Shown in pieces: positions 1 to 5,050 of a stretch of DNA of 6,865 bases (position 1 is its first letter; every line of letters begins with the position of its first letter). Below the pieces are notes generated by a model. That model did no database searches and was not told the DNA's origin. It saw only the letters and a list, made by a program, of their open reading frames with translations. Position numbers and translations under genes: made by a program. The stretch lies in contig JBKPDV010000065.1 of assembly GCA_046728075.1 (NCBI GenBank), forward strand, positions 1 to 6,865, in the 5' to 3' direction. Origin of the DNA: JBKPDV01 sp046728075 (GTDB taxonomy: Bacteria; Acidobacteriota; Thermoanaerobaculia; UBA5066; Gp7-AA6).

Positions 1-37
1 GCGGCCGAACAATGGAGGGCGACCTCCGACGGAGGCC

Positions 38-238
38 GTGGAGGGAAGGGCCTCAACCAAGGGGAACAGCCGTCAGGCCGCCGCAGTCCGGACTCAGAGC
101 CGGATCGCTGCGTCGATCGGAGTGGCGGATGTGCGCCGGGCATGGCGTCGACATCGCCGACGACCGCCCGCCGTTCGACCTGAGGTAGGAGCCCGGTGCG
201 TTAGCAGCGCACGCCGGGATCTGTGCGGGGGGCGGTGA
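38..238 (+). pseudogene. Truncated N-terminus of group II intron reverse transcriptase/maturase
   Basis: The frame opens with GTG at 38, two bases after a GGAGG at 31-35, and reads 66 codons to a TGA at 236-238. Residues 8-10 (KGN) and 18-22 (RTQSR) match the N-terminal signature I recall from bacterial group II intron-encoded proteins. The arginine-rich stretch near residues 31-42 resembles the segment just before the reverse-transcriptase fold begins. After about residue 42 the resemblance stops and the frame runs through the domain V and VI hairpins, so the last third is certainly not protein-coding in origin. No RT motif (such as the YADD box), maturase or endonuclease region is present. 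A real protein from this frame is unlikely. Confidence 0.5.
189..221 (+). ncRNA. Group II intron domain V (catalytic hairpin)
   Basis: This 33-nt hairpin begins GAGCCCGG and closes CCGGGATC. The lower stem pairs 189-196 with 214-221, with one G191/A219 mismatch at the AGC triad level. A two-base CG bulge follows at 212-213. The upper stem pairs 197-200 (TGCG) with 208-211 (CGCA) around the loop at 201-207. A hairpin of about 34 nt, an AGC triad at positions 2-4 and a dinucleotide bulge on the 3' strand are the hallmarks of domain V, which holds the catalytic metal site of the ribozyme. The G/A opposition where a wobble pair is usual may indicate decay or a subclass variant. Confidence 0.72.
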
Positions 239-256
239 GCAATCACCGTCCCTACC
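227..256 (+). ncRNA. Group II intron domain VI with bulged branch-point A
   Basis: Six G residues (227-232) and CGGTGA (233-238) pair across a GCAA tetraloop (239-242) with TCACCG (243-248) and then TCCC and CC (249-252, 255-256). All twelve positions are paired, with one G-T wobble, and T253-A254 is left unpaired. A bulged A on the 3' side of the last hairpin, seven to eight bases from the intron end, is the lariat branch point of group II introns. The five-base linker TGTGC (222-226) joins it to domain V. The intact pairing suggests that this end has not decayed much. Confidence 0.72.
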
Positions 257-261
257 GCGAC

Positions 262-710
262 CCTCGTGGCTGAGCATGGACTTTGGCCGCCAGGGTCTGA
301 CCGATCGCGCTCCAACGGATCGAGCCCTATCCTTACGAAGATTTGGCCATCATGTTTGGGTCGAAGCCGGCCCTCGGCGGTAGAAGAACTCGCCGATATG
401 CTCCAGCAGTTGACGAAATGACCAGCCAGGCTGTGCGACCGTGCAATCTTCTGCCGCCCCTATCGTGTAATAGAATCATTCGTTACTCCGCGTGACTTTC
501 ACCGAAGGTCTCGGTCTTTGCGGGCGACTGGGCGCTCTTGCGATAGTGTATCTTCTCCGGCGAAGACGACCCGCCGTAGCGTCGTCGCGACGGCCGCTAT
601 CGAGCGAAGCCGACCGACGGTTCAATAACGCCTTCTGCCACCGCAACCGATAGCTGGGCCGCCACCTGCAAACGGCGGCATCCCGAAATCGATTCCGTAG
701 CGGCTGGGCT
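262..710. other. Non-coding or decayed stretch; no recognisable gene
   Basis: These 449 bases lie between the intron 3' end and cydX. I translated parts on both strands. The frames are short and interrupted. One short plus-strand frame ends EELADMLQQLTK before a TGA near 418-420, and another reads a hydrophobic patch followed by an arginine run, ending near 650. Neither resembles a family I know. The first bases after 261 are the 3' exon of the intron and may belong to a decayed mobile element or former gene, but I cannot name it. The only structure I see is the hairpin at 658-679. Confidence 0.5.
658..679 (-). terminator. GC hairpin downstream of cydX, possible weak terminator
   Basis: A perfect 6-bp GCCGCC/GGCGGC stem encloses a 10-base loop, beginning about 30 bases beyond the cydX stop codon in the direction of cyd transcription. 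No T-run follows on the minus strand, so it is not a classical intrinsic terminator. It could stabilise the 3' end of the operon mRNA or be a chance GC-rich inverted repeat. Confidence 0.25.
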
Positions 711-815
711 TTACTCCGGCGGCTGGTCGCCGGGCGACAGCTCCAGCCACATGGCGTTCAGGATCGCAAAGGCGCAAGCGAAACCGAGACCGAGGATCCA
801 GCTGAAGTACCACAT
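711..815 (-). CDS. cydX: CydX, small subunit of cytochrome bd quinol oxidase
   Basis: This encodes 34 residues beginning MWYFSWILG. The almost invariant MWYF-W-LG start of CydX is present, and one transmembrane helix spans about residues 4-24. Glu25 follows the helix, at the position of the Glu25 of E. coli CydX, and a short polar tail (SPGDQPPE) ends the protein. E. coli CydX is 37 residues long. CydX packs against CydA in the membrane and stabilises the b595 and d hemes; in E. coli and Brucella its loss impairs oxidase activity. The gene starts 15 bases after the cydB stop and has a GAGGG ribosome site at 823-827, so it is the last gene of the cyd operon. The reading frame is too short for most automatic thresholds, but the match is clear. 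Confidence 0.93.
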   Translation of the reverse strand: MWYFSWILGLGFACAFAILNAMWLELSPGDQPPE

Positions 816-822
816 CAGTTTT

Positions 823-827
823 CCCTC
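823..827 (-). promoter_or_regulatory. Ribosome binding site of cydX
   Basis: GAGGG on the minus strand lies seven bases upstream of the cydX ATG, within the 15-base gap after cydB. It supports real translation of this 34-codon gene. Confidence 0.7.
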
Positions 828-830
828 GCG

Positions 831-1961
831 TCAGTAGGAGTGGGAATCCTGTCCGATCGACTCGGCCGTCACGGGGCCGCGCAGCACGCGATAGACCCAG
901 GCGGTGTAGAGCATCACGACCGGCAGGATGAGCGCGGTGACGACGGCCATGACACCGAGCGTCAGCCGGCTCGACGAGGCATCCCACACCGTGAGGCTCG
1001 AGGTCGGGTCGAGCGACGACGGCAGCAGGAAGGGAAACAGGCTCAGGCCCGCCGTGGCGACGACGCCGGCGACGGCGAGTCCGCTGGCGATGAAGGCGAG
1101 GATGCCGCGTCCGCCGGCGCGGGCGAGCGCGGCCGTGCCGAGCGCTCCTGCGACCGCCAGCACGGGCGCGATGATCATCCAGGGATGCACGCCATAGTTC
1201 GCCAGCAGCGCGCCCGCCGCCCGCTCGACCGTCTTGTTGAGCGGGTTCGACGGTCCGTCCGTGGCCGCCCGCACGATCACGTAGCCGTCGATCTGCGTCG
1301 CCCAGAGACCACCCAGGGCGAATAGCACGATGAGTGCGCCGGCCGCCCGCACGCCGGCCCGCTGCGCCCGCGCCCGCACCTCGCCGCCGGTCTTGCAGGC
1401 GAGATAGGCGGCGCCGTGCATCGTGATCATGGCGACGCTGACCAGCCCGCAGAGCAACGCGAACGGATTGAACAACGCCAGCAGCGAGCCCTCGTAGGTC
1501 ATCCGCAGCATCGGGTCGAAACGAAACGGCACACCCTGCAGCACGTTGCCGAAGGCGACGCCGAACACCAGCGCCGGCACCAGGCCGCCGATGAAGAGGG
1601 CTGCGTCCCACACGCTCCGCCAGCGCGCGCCCTCCAGCTTGCTGCGGAACTTGAATCCGACGGGCCGCAGGATCAGCGAGCAGAGCAGCAGGAGCATCGC
1701 GAGATAGAATCCCGAAAAGGCGACGGCGTAGAGCGGCGGCCAGGCCGCGAAGATCGCGCCGGCGCCGAGGATCAGCCACACCTGGTTGCCTTCCCATACC
1801 GGCCCGACGGTATTGATGATGACGCGCCGCTCGATGTCCGTGCGACCGACGATCGGAAGCAGGATGGCGGCGCCCATGTCGAAGCCGTCCATGACCGCGA
1901 TCCCGATCAGCAGGATGCCGAGCAGGGCCCACCACAACAGACGCAGGAACTCGTAGTCCAT
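831..1961 (-). CDS. cydB: Cytochrome bd-type quinol oxidase subunit II (CydB)
   Basis: This 376-residue integral membrane protein (E. coli CydB has 379) is the second large subunit of the bd oxidase. It carries no b/d heme ligands of its own but forms the heterodimer and part of the proton and oxygen paths. It shows GFDMG at 26-30 after Asp25, GRTD-ERR at 39-46, the signature PVWEGNQVW at 54-62, RPVGF at 99-103, FGN--QGVPF at 137-146, SNPLNK at 238-243 and WDASSS at 326-331. About nine hydrophobic helices are readable. At the position of E. coli Asp58 (DGNQVW) this protein has Glu57, keeping the acid. The ATG lies eight bases after the cydA stop, and its ribosome site AGGA overlaps that stop, implying coupled translation. 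The end near residue 375 (HSY) matches the E. coli HSLY tail closely. Confidence 0.97.
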   Translation of the reverse strand: MDYEFLRLLWWALLGILLIGIAVMDGFDMGAAILLPIVGRTDIERRVIINTVGPVWEGNQVWLILGAGAIFAAWPPLYAVAFSGFYLAMLLLLCSLILRPVGFKFRSKLEGARWRSVWDAALFIGGLVPALVFGVAFGNVLQGVPFRFDPMLRMTYEGSLLALFNPFALLCGLVSVAMITMHGAAYLACKTGGEVRARAQRAGVRAAGALIVLFALGGLWATQIDGYVIVRAATDGPSNPLNKTVERAAGALLANYGVHPWMIIAPVLAVAGALGTAALARAGGRGILAFIASGLAVAGVVATAGLSLFPFLLPSSLDPTSSLTVWDASSSRLTLGVMAVVTALILPVVMLYTAWVYRVLRGPVTAESIGQDSHSY

Positions 1962-1966
1962 GGCGC

Positions 1967-1971
1967 TTCCT
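1967..1971 (-). promoter_or_regulatory. Ribosome binding site of cydB overlapping the cydA stop
   Basis: AGGAA reads across the end of the cydA TAG stop codon, five to six bases before the cydB ATG. The overlap means ribosomes finishing cydA sit on the cydB initiation site, a usual way to keep the two subunits equimolar. Confidence 0.65.
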
Positions 1972-3532
1972 ATTCCGCCGGCCGCATCCGCGCCCCTGGA
2001 TCAGGGGCGTGCTTGCTCACCTCGGCCATCTCCGGTCCATGGCGCACCGTCCGCACCATGAGAAAGACGTCGACCACGGCGAGCACCGAATAGAACAGCA
2101 CGAAACCGGCCAGCGAGAGCCACACGTTGCCCGCGGACACGCTCGAGGCCGACAGGAAGGTCGGCAGCACGCCGTCGATGGTCCAAGGCTGCCGCCCGCC
2201 CTCGGCCACGTACCAGCCGAGCTCGGCGGCAATCCAGGGCGTCGGCAGCATGAGCAGGCAGATCCACAGATAGACCCGCGAGCGGTCGAGCTTGCGCACG
2301 GATGCGAGCCAGAAGCTCAGCGCGAACCAGGCGATGAAGAAGAACCCGAGGCCGGCCATGAAACGGAACGACCAGAACAGCACAAGGACGTTCGGCACGG
2401 TGTCCCAGGCGGCGGCGTCGATCTGCTCGCCCGTGGCGTCCGTGACGTTCGGCGTGTAGCGCTTGAGCAGCAGCGCATAGCCGAGGTTGCCGACATGCGC
2501 ATCGAAGGTCTTGCGCAGCTCGGGATCGCCCAGCTTGCTGCGCAGCTGCGACATCGCATCGTAGGCGATCATGCCGTCCTTGATGCGCACCTGTGCGGCG
2601 GCCACGAGGTTCTTGATGCCGGCGACTTCGCCGTCGATGGAGCGCGTGGCGATGAGGCCGAGCACCCAGGGTATCCGGATCTCATAGCGTGTCTGGTGCG
2701 CCGCCAGATCAGGCAGGCCGAAGACGGTGAGCGACGCCGGCGGCGGCTCGGTTTCCCACATCGCCTCGATGGCGGCGATCTTCATCTTCTGGTTCAGGCC
2801 CGCCGTATAGCCGCTCTCATCGCCGAGCACGACGACCGACAGCGCCGAGGCAAGGCCGAAGCTCGCTGCGACGGTCATCGAGCGCAGGGCGAGCGGGCGG
2901 TGGCGGCCGCGCAGCAGGTAATAGGCGCTGATCGCCAGCACGAACACCGAGCCCGTGACATAGCCAGCCGAGACCGTGTGCACGAACTTCGCCTGCGCCA
3001 CCGGATTGAAGAGCACCGCCTCGAAGTCCGTCACCTCCATGCGCATGGTGTCGAGATTGAACCGCGCGCCCACGGGGTTCTGCATCCAGCCGTTGGCCAC
3101 CAGGATCCACAGCGCCGACAGGTTGGTGCCGAGCGCCACTAGGCAGGTGACCGCGAGATGCTGGACCCGCGTGAGCCGGTCCCAGCCGAAGAAGAAGAGC
3201 CCGACGAAGGTCGCCTCGAGGAAGAACGCCATCAGCCCTTCGATGGCGAGCGGCGCGCCGAAGATGTCGCCGACATAATGCGCATAGTAGGCCCAGTTGG
3301 TGCCGAACTGGAACTCCATGGTGATGCCAGTGGCCACACCCATGGCGAAGTTGATGCCGAAGAGCGTGCCCCAAAACTTCACCATGTCGCGCCATATCGT
3401 GCGGCCCGTCATCACATAAACGCTCTCCATGATGGCGAGCAGCACGGAAAGCCCGAGCGTCAGCGGCACGAACAGGAAGTGATACATGGCCGTGAGGCCG
3501 AACTGCAGGCGCGAGAGCGCGACGACATCCAT
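1970..3532 (-). CDS. cydA: Cytochrome bd-type quinol oxidase subunit I (CydA), long Q-loop form
   Basis: This is the heme-bearing subunit that oxidises ubiquinol or menaquinol on the periplasmic side and reduces O2 to water at the b595/d centre. From the ATG at 3532 it has 520 residues (E. coli 522). Matching E. coli ligands are His18 (b595, in MYHFLF), His185 (b558, FVHT) and Met392 (b558, FRFM, with Arg390). Glu98 and Glu106 lie in the heme-d region (IEGLMAFFLE), Lys251 and Glu256 are the quinol-site pair, and GRQPW is at 446-450. The extended segment from about 245 to 385, including LLLKRYTPNV, is the long Q-loop of the E. coli-type subfamily. A GTG at 3541 overlaps the cydP stop as GTGA and would add three residues. 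I prefer the ATG because GGTGAT just upstream can pair with 16S rRNA and the N-terminus then matches E. coli in length. Confidence 0.97.
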   Translation of the reverse strand: MDVVALSRLQFGLTAMYHFLFVPLTLGLSVLLAIMESVYVMTGRTIWRDMVKFWGTLFGINFAMGVATGITMEFQFGTNWAYYAHYVGDIFGAPLAIEGLMAFFLEATFVGLFFFGWDRLTRVQHLAVTCLVALGTNLSALWILVANGWMQNPVGARFNLDTMRMEVTDFEAVLFNPVAQAKFVHTVSAGYVTGSVFVLAISAYYLLRGRHRPLALRSMTVAASFGLASALSVVVLGDESGYTAGLNQKMKIAAIEAMWETEPPPASLTVFGLPDLAAHQTRYEIRIPWVLGLIATRSIDGEVAGIKNLVAAAQVRIKDGMIAYDAMSQLRSKLGDPELRKTFDAHVGNLGYALLLKRYTPNVTDATGEQIDAAAWDTVPNVLVLFWSFRFMAGLGFFFIAWFALSFWLASVRKLDRSRVYLWICLLMLPTPWIAAELGWYVAEGGRQPWTIDGVLPTFLSASSVSAGNVWLSLAGFVLFYSVLAVVDVFLMVRTVRHGPEMAEVSKHAPDPGARMRPAE

Positions 3533-3537
3533 CGCGA

Positions 3538-3711
3538 TCACCGTTGCAGCGGATCAGCGGGCGCCGCGGTGGCGGGCCCAGCCATCTGCGCAACCGGATC
3601 GATGACTGGCCGGTGTGAAGGACCGAAGAACAGGGCATAGAGGGCGGCCAAGGCGAACAGCTTGGCCACCGTCGCCCAGATCAGGTCGCGCGCGAGACGA
3701 GGGTTGAGCAT
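3538..3711 (-). CDS. cydP: CydP-like small membrane protein of the cyd operon
   Basis: This 57-residue protein begins MLNPRLARDL, continues with a single membrane helix at about 11-29 (TVAKLFALAALYALFF) and ends in a proline/alanine-rich tail. A basic RLAR segment, then a helix containing one Lys and ending in FF, placed immediately before cydA, is the pattern I know from the putative bd oxidase small subunit CydP. Its function in that family is inferred from context, as an accessory or structural subunit; I know of no certain mechanism. The gene's TGA overlaps an alternative cydA GTG and lies five bases before the preferred cydA ATG, so translation is probably coupled. A GTG at 3747 would add 12 residues in the same frame, but I chose the ATG because homologues of this type start just before the RLAR segment and GGGGA lies about ten bases upstream. 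Confidence 0.75.
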   Translation of the reverse strand: MLNPRLARDLIWATVAKLFALAALYALFFGPSHRPVIDPVAQMAGPATAAPADPLQR

Positions 3712-3746
3712 GCGCCGCGTTTCCCCATCCGGAATCCGGGTCCGCA

Positions 3747-3758
3747 CGATCCGGATCG
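3747..3758. promoter_or_regulatory. Perfect 12-bp palindrome upstream of cydP, candidate operator
   Basis: CGATCCGGATCG reads identically on both strands and lies 36 bases upstream of the cydP ATG. It is flanked by two shorter CCGG-centred palindromes, TCCGGA at 3728-3733 and GACCGGTC at 3767-3774, with centres 22 and 18 bases away. A dimeric repressor or activator could bind here, but in GC-rich DNA short CCGG palindromes also arise by chance. No known regulator motif is matched. Confidence 0.3.
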
Positions 3759-4103
3759 ACCTTCCCGACCGGTCCTATCTAGGTGGAGCCGCACGTCGGC
3801 GGCAAGCGGTTTGTGCGGGCCGATCGTTCCCGGCGACAACCGGCCGCGCGTCTGCTAGCTTGTGTCGATCTTCTCCCGCTTGCGCTGGCGTTCTATTGCC
3901 CGCCGTTCTCGTTGCTGGTGATGTCATGGGAGGACCGAGCCATCCGCTATGTGCGGCGCAACCGCTCAACGTCAGGACGATCAGCAAAGCAGACCGTCGT
4001 CAAGGCGCGAATCGACATCGATGGGAATTCGCATTGGTAGCCCCGAGCCGTAGGATGAGCGTTCCCGAGGCAGGTACAAAGCCACGCTAGCTGGACACGC
4101 TTG

Positions 4104-4177
4104 AATGGCGGCTTGTGGCACTTCTCGGAAGTGGTGCCCGTCGCGTTTGGCGGCCCGCTCACGGCTACAAAGCGGAC
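4104..4177. repeat. Imperfect inverted repeat, possibly a degenerate intergenic element
   Basis: The left arm (about 4108-4119, GCGGCTTGTGGC) and the reverse complement of the right arm (4163-4177, GTCCGCTTTGTAGCC) agree at most positions, with one gap. The arms enclose about 43 bases. The GTCCGCTT-type arm with a matching AAAGCGGAC arm recalls a small repeat I associate with rhizobial intergenic regions, but only one worn copy is present here, so the family link is tentative. Confidence 0.3.
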
Positions 4178-4313
4178 TCTGACTATGAGCTCACGCCCCA
4201 ATATGGGACGCCGCAAGATGGGACCCATGAAGTTGCGGCGCACATCCGATCCCGCGTTATCGCGGTCACGCGCGATGGAACTGAAGTGCCATCAACTTAC
4301 GCGTCTTGGAGGT

Positions 4314-4318
4314 GGAGG
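4314..4318 (+). promoter_or_regulatory. Ribosome binding site fixing the dioxygenase start
   Basis: GGAGG lies five bases before the ATG at 4324, and a second GGAGG lies at 4308-4312. A TTG at 4306 would extend the protein by six residues but would place both ribosome sites inside the gene, so the ATG is the better start. Confidence 0.8.
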
Positions 4319-4323
4319 CAAGC

Positions 4324-4989
4324 ATGAGTAGGATTCTGATTCCGGGGGTGACCAAGTCACGGCGGACGTTTCTGCGAGTGAGCGCGGTGATGCTCGGTGG
4401 CGCGCTGTTGTCCGGCCGCGCATACGCTGCCACGCAAGCGTGCCAGCTCACCGAGGCCGACATCCTGGGTCCGTTTTATCGGTTCGGCGCGCCGTTCCAG
4501 ACCCGGCTGGCCGGACCCGACGAGGCGGGCGATAGGCTCAAGGTGACGGGTACCGTGTTCAGTTCGGACTGCCAGACCCCTGTGCCGGACGCACTGATCG
4601 AGGTGTGGCAGGCGAACAAGGCCGGCCTCTACGATACGAACAAGCCCGGCAATTTCACCGAGGTCACGGCCTTCCACCTGCGAGGCATGATGTATACGGA
4701 CGAGAAGGGGCAGTACGAGATCGAGACGATCATGCCCGGCCGTTATCCAATCCCGCCGAATCTGCCGGGGCTCGAGAAATACGCGGGATTGACGCGACCC
4801 GCGCACATCCACTTCCGGGTGATGGAATCGCTGCACGTCCCGCTCACGACGCAGCTCTATTTCAAGGATGACCCCTTCCTTGCTGGCGACCCGTGGGCTG
4901 GCCACAAGCCGACCCTGGCGATCGACCTGAAGCAGGACGGCGACCTCCGGCGCGGTGTTTTCGACATCGTTCTGGCCCGGGGCTTCTAG
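4324..4989 (+). CDS. Tat-exported intradiol ring-cleavage dioxygenase
   Basis: This 221-residue protein belongs to the protocatechuate 3,4-dioxygenase/catechol 1,2-dioxygenase fold family, which cleaves catechol-type rings between the hydroxyls with Fe(III) and O2. Residues 12-18 are SRRTFLR, a twin-arginine signal, followed by a hydrophobic stretch (about 19-30) and an AYA-A cleavage site after residue 35 or 36, so the enzyme should be exported folded. All four iron ligands are visible: Tyr103 (GLYD), Tyr141 (PGRYP), His161 and His163 (RPAHIHF). Arg158 and the TTQLYF stretch at 175-180 are also family features. It has one chain, unlike the alpha/beta protocatechuate enzyme, and no pca or cat pathway gene is adjacent. 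The substrate cannot be told from sequence; related exported enzymes act on catechols or lignin-derived aromatics. It is divergent from cyd and convergent with the cyclase gene. Confidence 0.9.
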   Translation: MSRILIPGVTKSRRTFLRVSAVMLGGALLSGRAYAATQACQLTEADILGPFYRFGAPFQTRLAGPDEAGDRLKVTGTVFSSDCQTPVPDALIEVWQANKAGLYDTNKPGNFTEVTAFHLRGMMYTDEKGQYEIETIMPGRYPIPPNLPGLEKYAGLTRPAHIHFRVMESLHVPLTTQLYFKDDPFLAGDPWAGHKPTLAIDLKQDGDLRRGVFDIVLARGF

Positions 4990-4994
4990 GTCTA

Positions 4995-5013
4995 GGCGGC
5001 ACCTCGGGCCGCC
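4995..5013. terminator. GC hairpin in the convergent gap, possible bidirectional terminator
   Basis: A perfect 6-bp GGCGGC/GCCGCC stem with a seven-base loop sits five bases beyond the dioxygenase stop, in the 61-base gap facing the cyclase stop. Neither side is followed by a T-run, so termination would be Rho-dependent or inefficient. Its position between convergent genes is the main argument. Confidence 0.35.
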
Positions 5014-5050
5014 CGCCGGCCATCTCGGTCCGTTGGCTCAGCAAAGAATC

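Larger units (their letters stand above)
1..261 (+). mobile_element. Group II intron remnant, 3' portion with large internal deletion
   Basis: The segment ends in two adjacent RNA hairpins that fit group II intron domains V (189-221) and VI (227-256), followed by a plausible intron end at ...CGAC (261), seven bases after the bulged adenosine A254. Upstream, a reading frame from 38 carries the KGN...RTQSR signature I associate with the start of group II intron reverse transcriptases. An intact intron would have over 1 kb of reverse-transcriptase gene between that N-terminus and domain V; here they are about 30-50 bases apart, so nearly all of the gene is absent. The left boundary lies outside or near the window start, and domains I-III cannot be judged. 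The family assignment rests on recalled consensus and hand-folded structure, not on a search. Confidence 0.68.
3712..4323. other. Divergent intergenic region between cydP and the dioxygenase gene
   Basis: This gap of 612 bases must contain the promoters of both the leftward cyd operon and the rightward dioxygenase. I see no gene I can defend, no FNR/ANR-type TTGAT-N4-ATCAA box, and no convincing -35/-10 pair. What stands out is a set of CCGG-centred palindromes next to cydP and an imperfect inverted repeat at 4104-4177. Open frames here are short, begin with rare codons, lack ribosome sites or overlap each other, and resemble no family I recognise. Confidence 0.55.

Noticed and set aside
53..315. 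Two minus-strand frames opposite the intron remnant
   Set aside because: They run through the antisense of the domain V and VI hairpins and have no ribosome site or recognisable protein features.
493..652. Short plus-strand frame with a hydrophobic patch followed by four arginines
   Set aside because: About 50 codons from a GTG, no ribosome site, no family match, and an arginine-rich tail typical of random GC-rich translation.
622..1935. Long 437-residue open frame on the minus strand overlapping cydB
   Set aside because: It is a different frame of the GC-rich cydB gene. Its product is rich in Arg, Gly and Ala with no membrane segments or family motifs, whereas the cydB frame matches the oxidase subunit throughout.
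2009..3142. 377-residue plus-strand frame opposite cydA
   Set aside because: It is the antisense shadow of cydA: histidine-, arginine- and glutamate-rich with no recognisable domain, while the minus strand encodes an E. coli-like CydA with all heme ligands.
3712..3900. FNR/ANR or Arc-type oxygen regulator site expected before a cyd operon
   Set aside because: I looked for TTGAT-N4-ATCAA and near matches on both strands and saw none, so no site is claimed.
3775..3987. Minus-strand frame starting with a hydrophobic stretch and LSGC, like a lipoprotein signal, just before cydP
   Set aside because: It begins at TTG, has no positive charge before the hydrophobic stretch, no ribosome site, and continues into low-complexity Arg/Ala/Pro sequence. 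An in-frame stop precludes a longer signal peptide.
3783..4040. Plus-strand 85-residue frame with a hydrophobic middle in the divergent region
   Set aside because: It starts at GTG without a clear ribosome site, matches no family I know, and competes with other frames of equal quality. It is best treated as chance until conservation is shown.
4101..4331. Two overlapping plus-strand frames leading into the dioxygenase start
   Set aside because: They overlap each other in different frames, cover the inverted repeat, lack family resemblance and end within the dioxygenase ribosome site and N-terminus.
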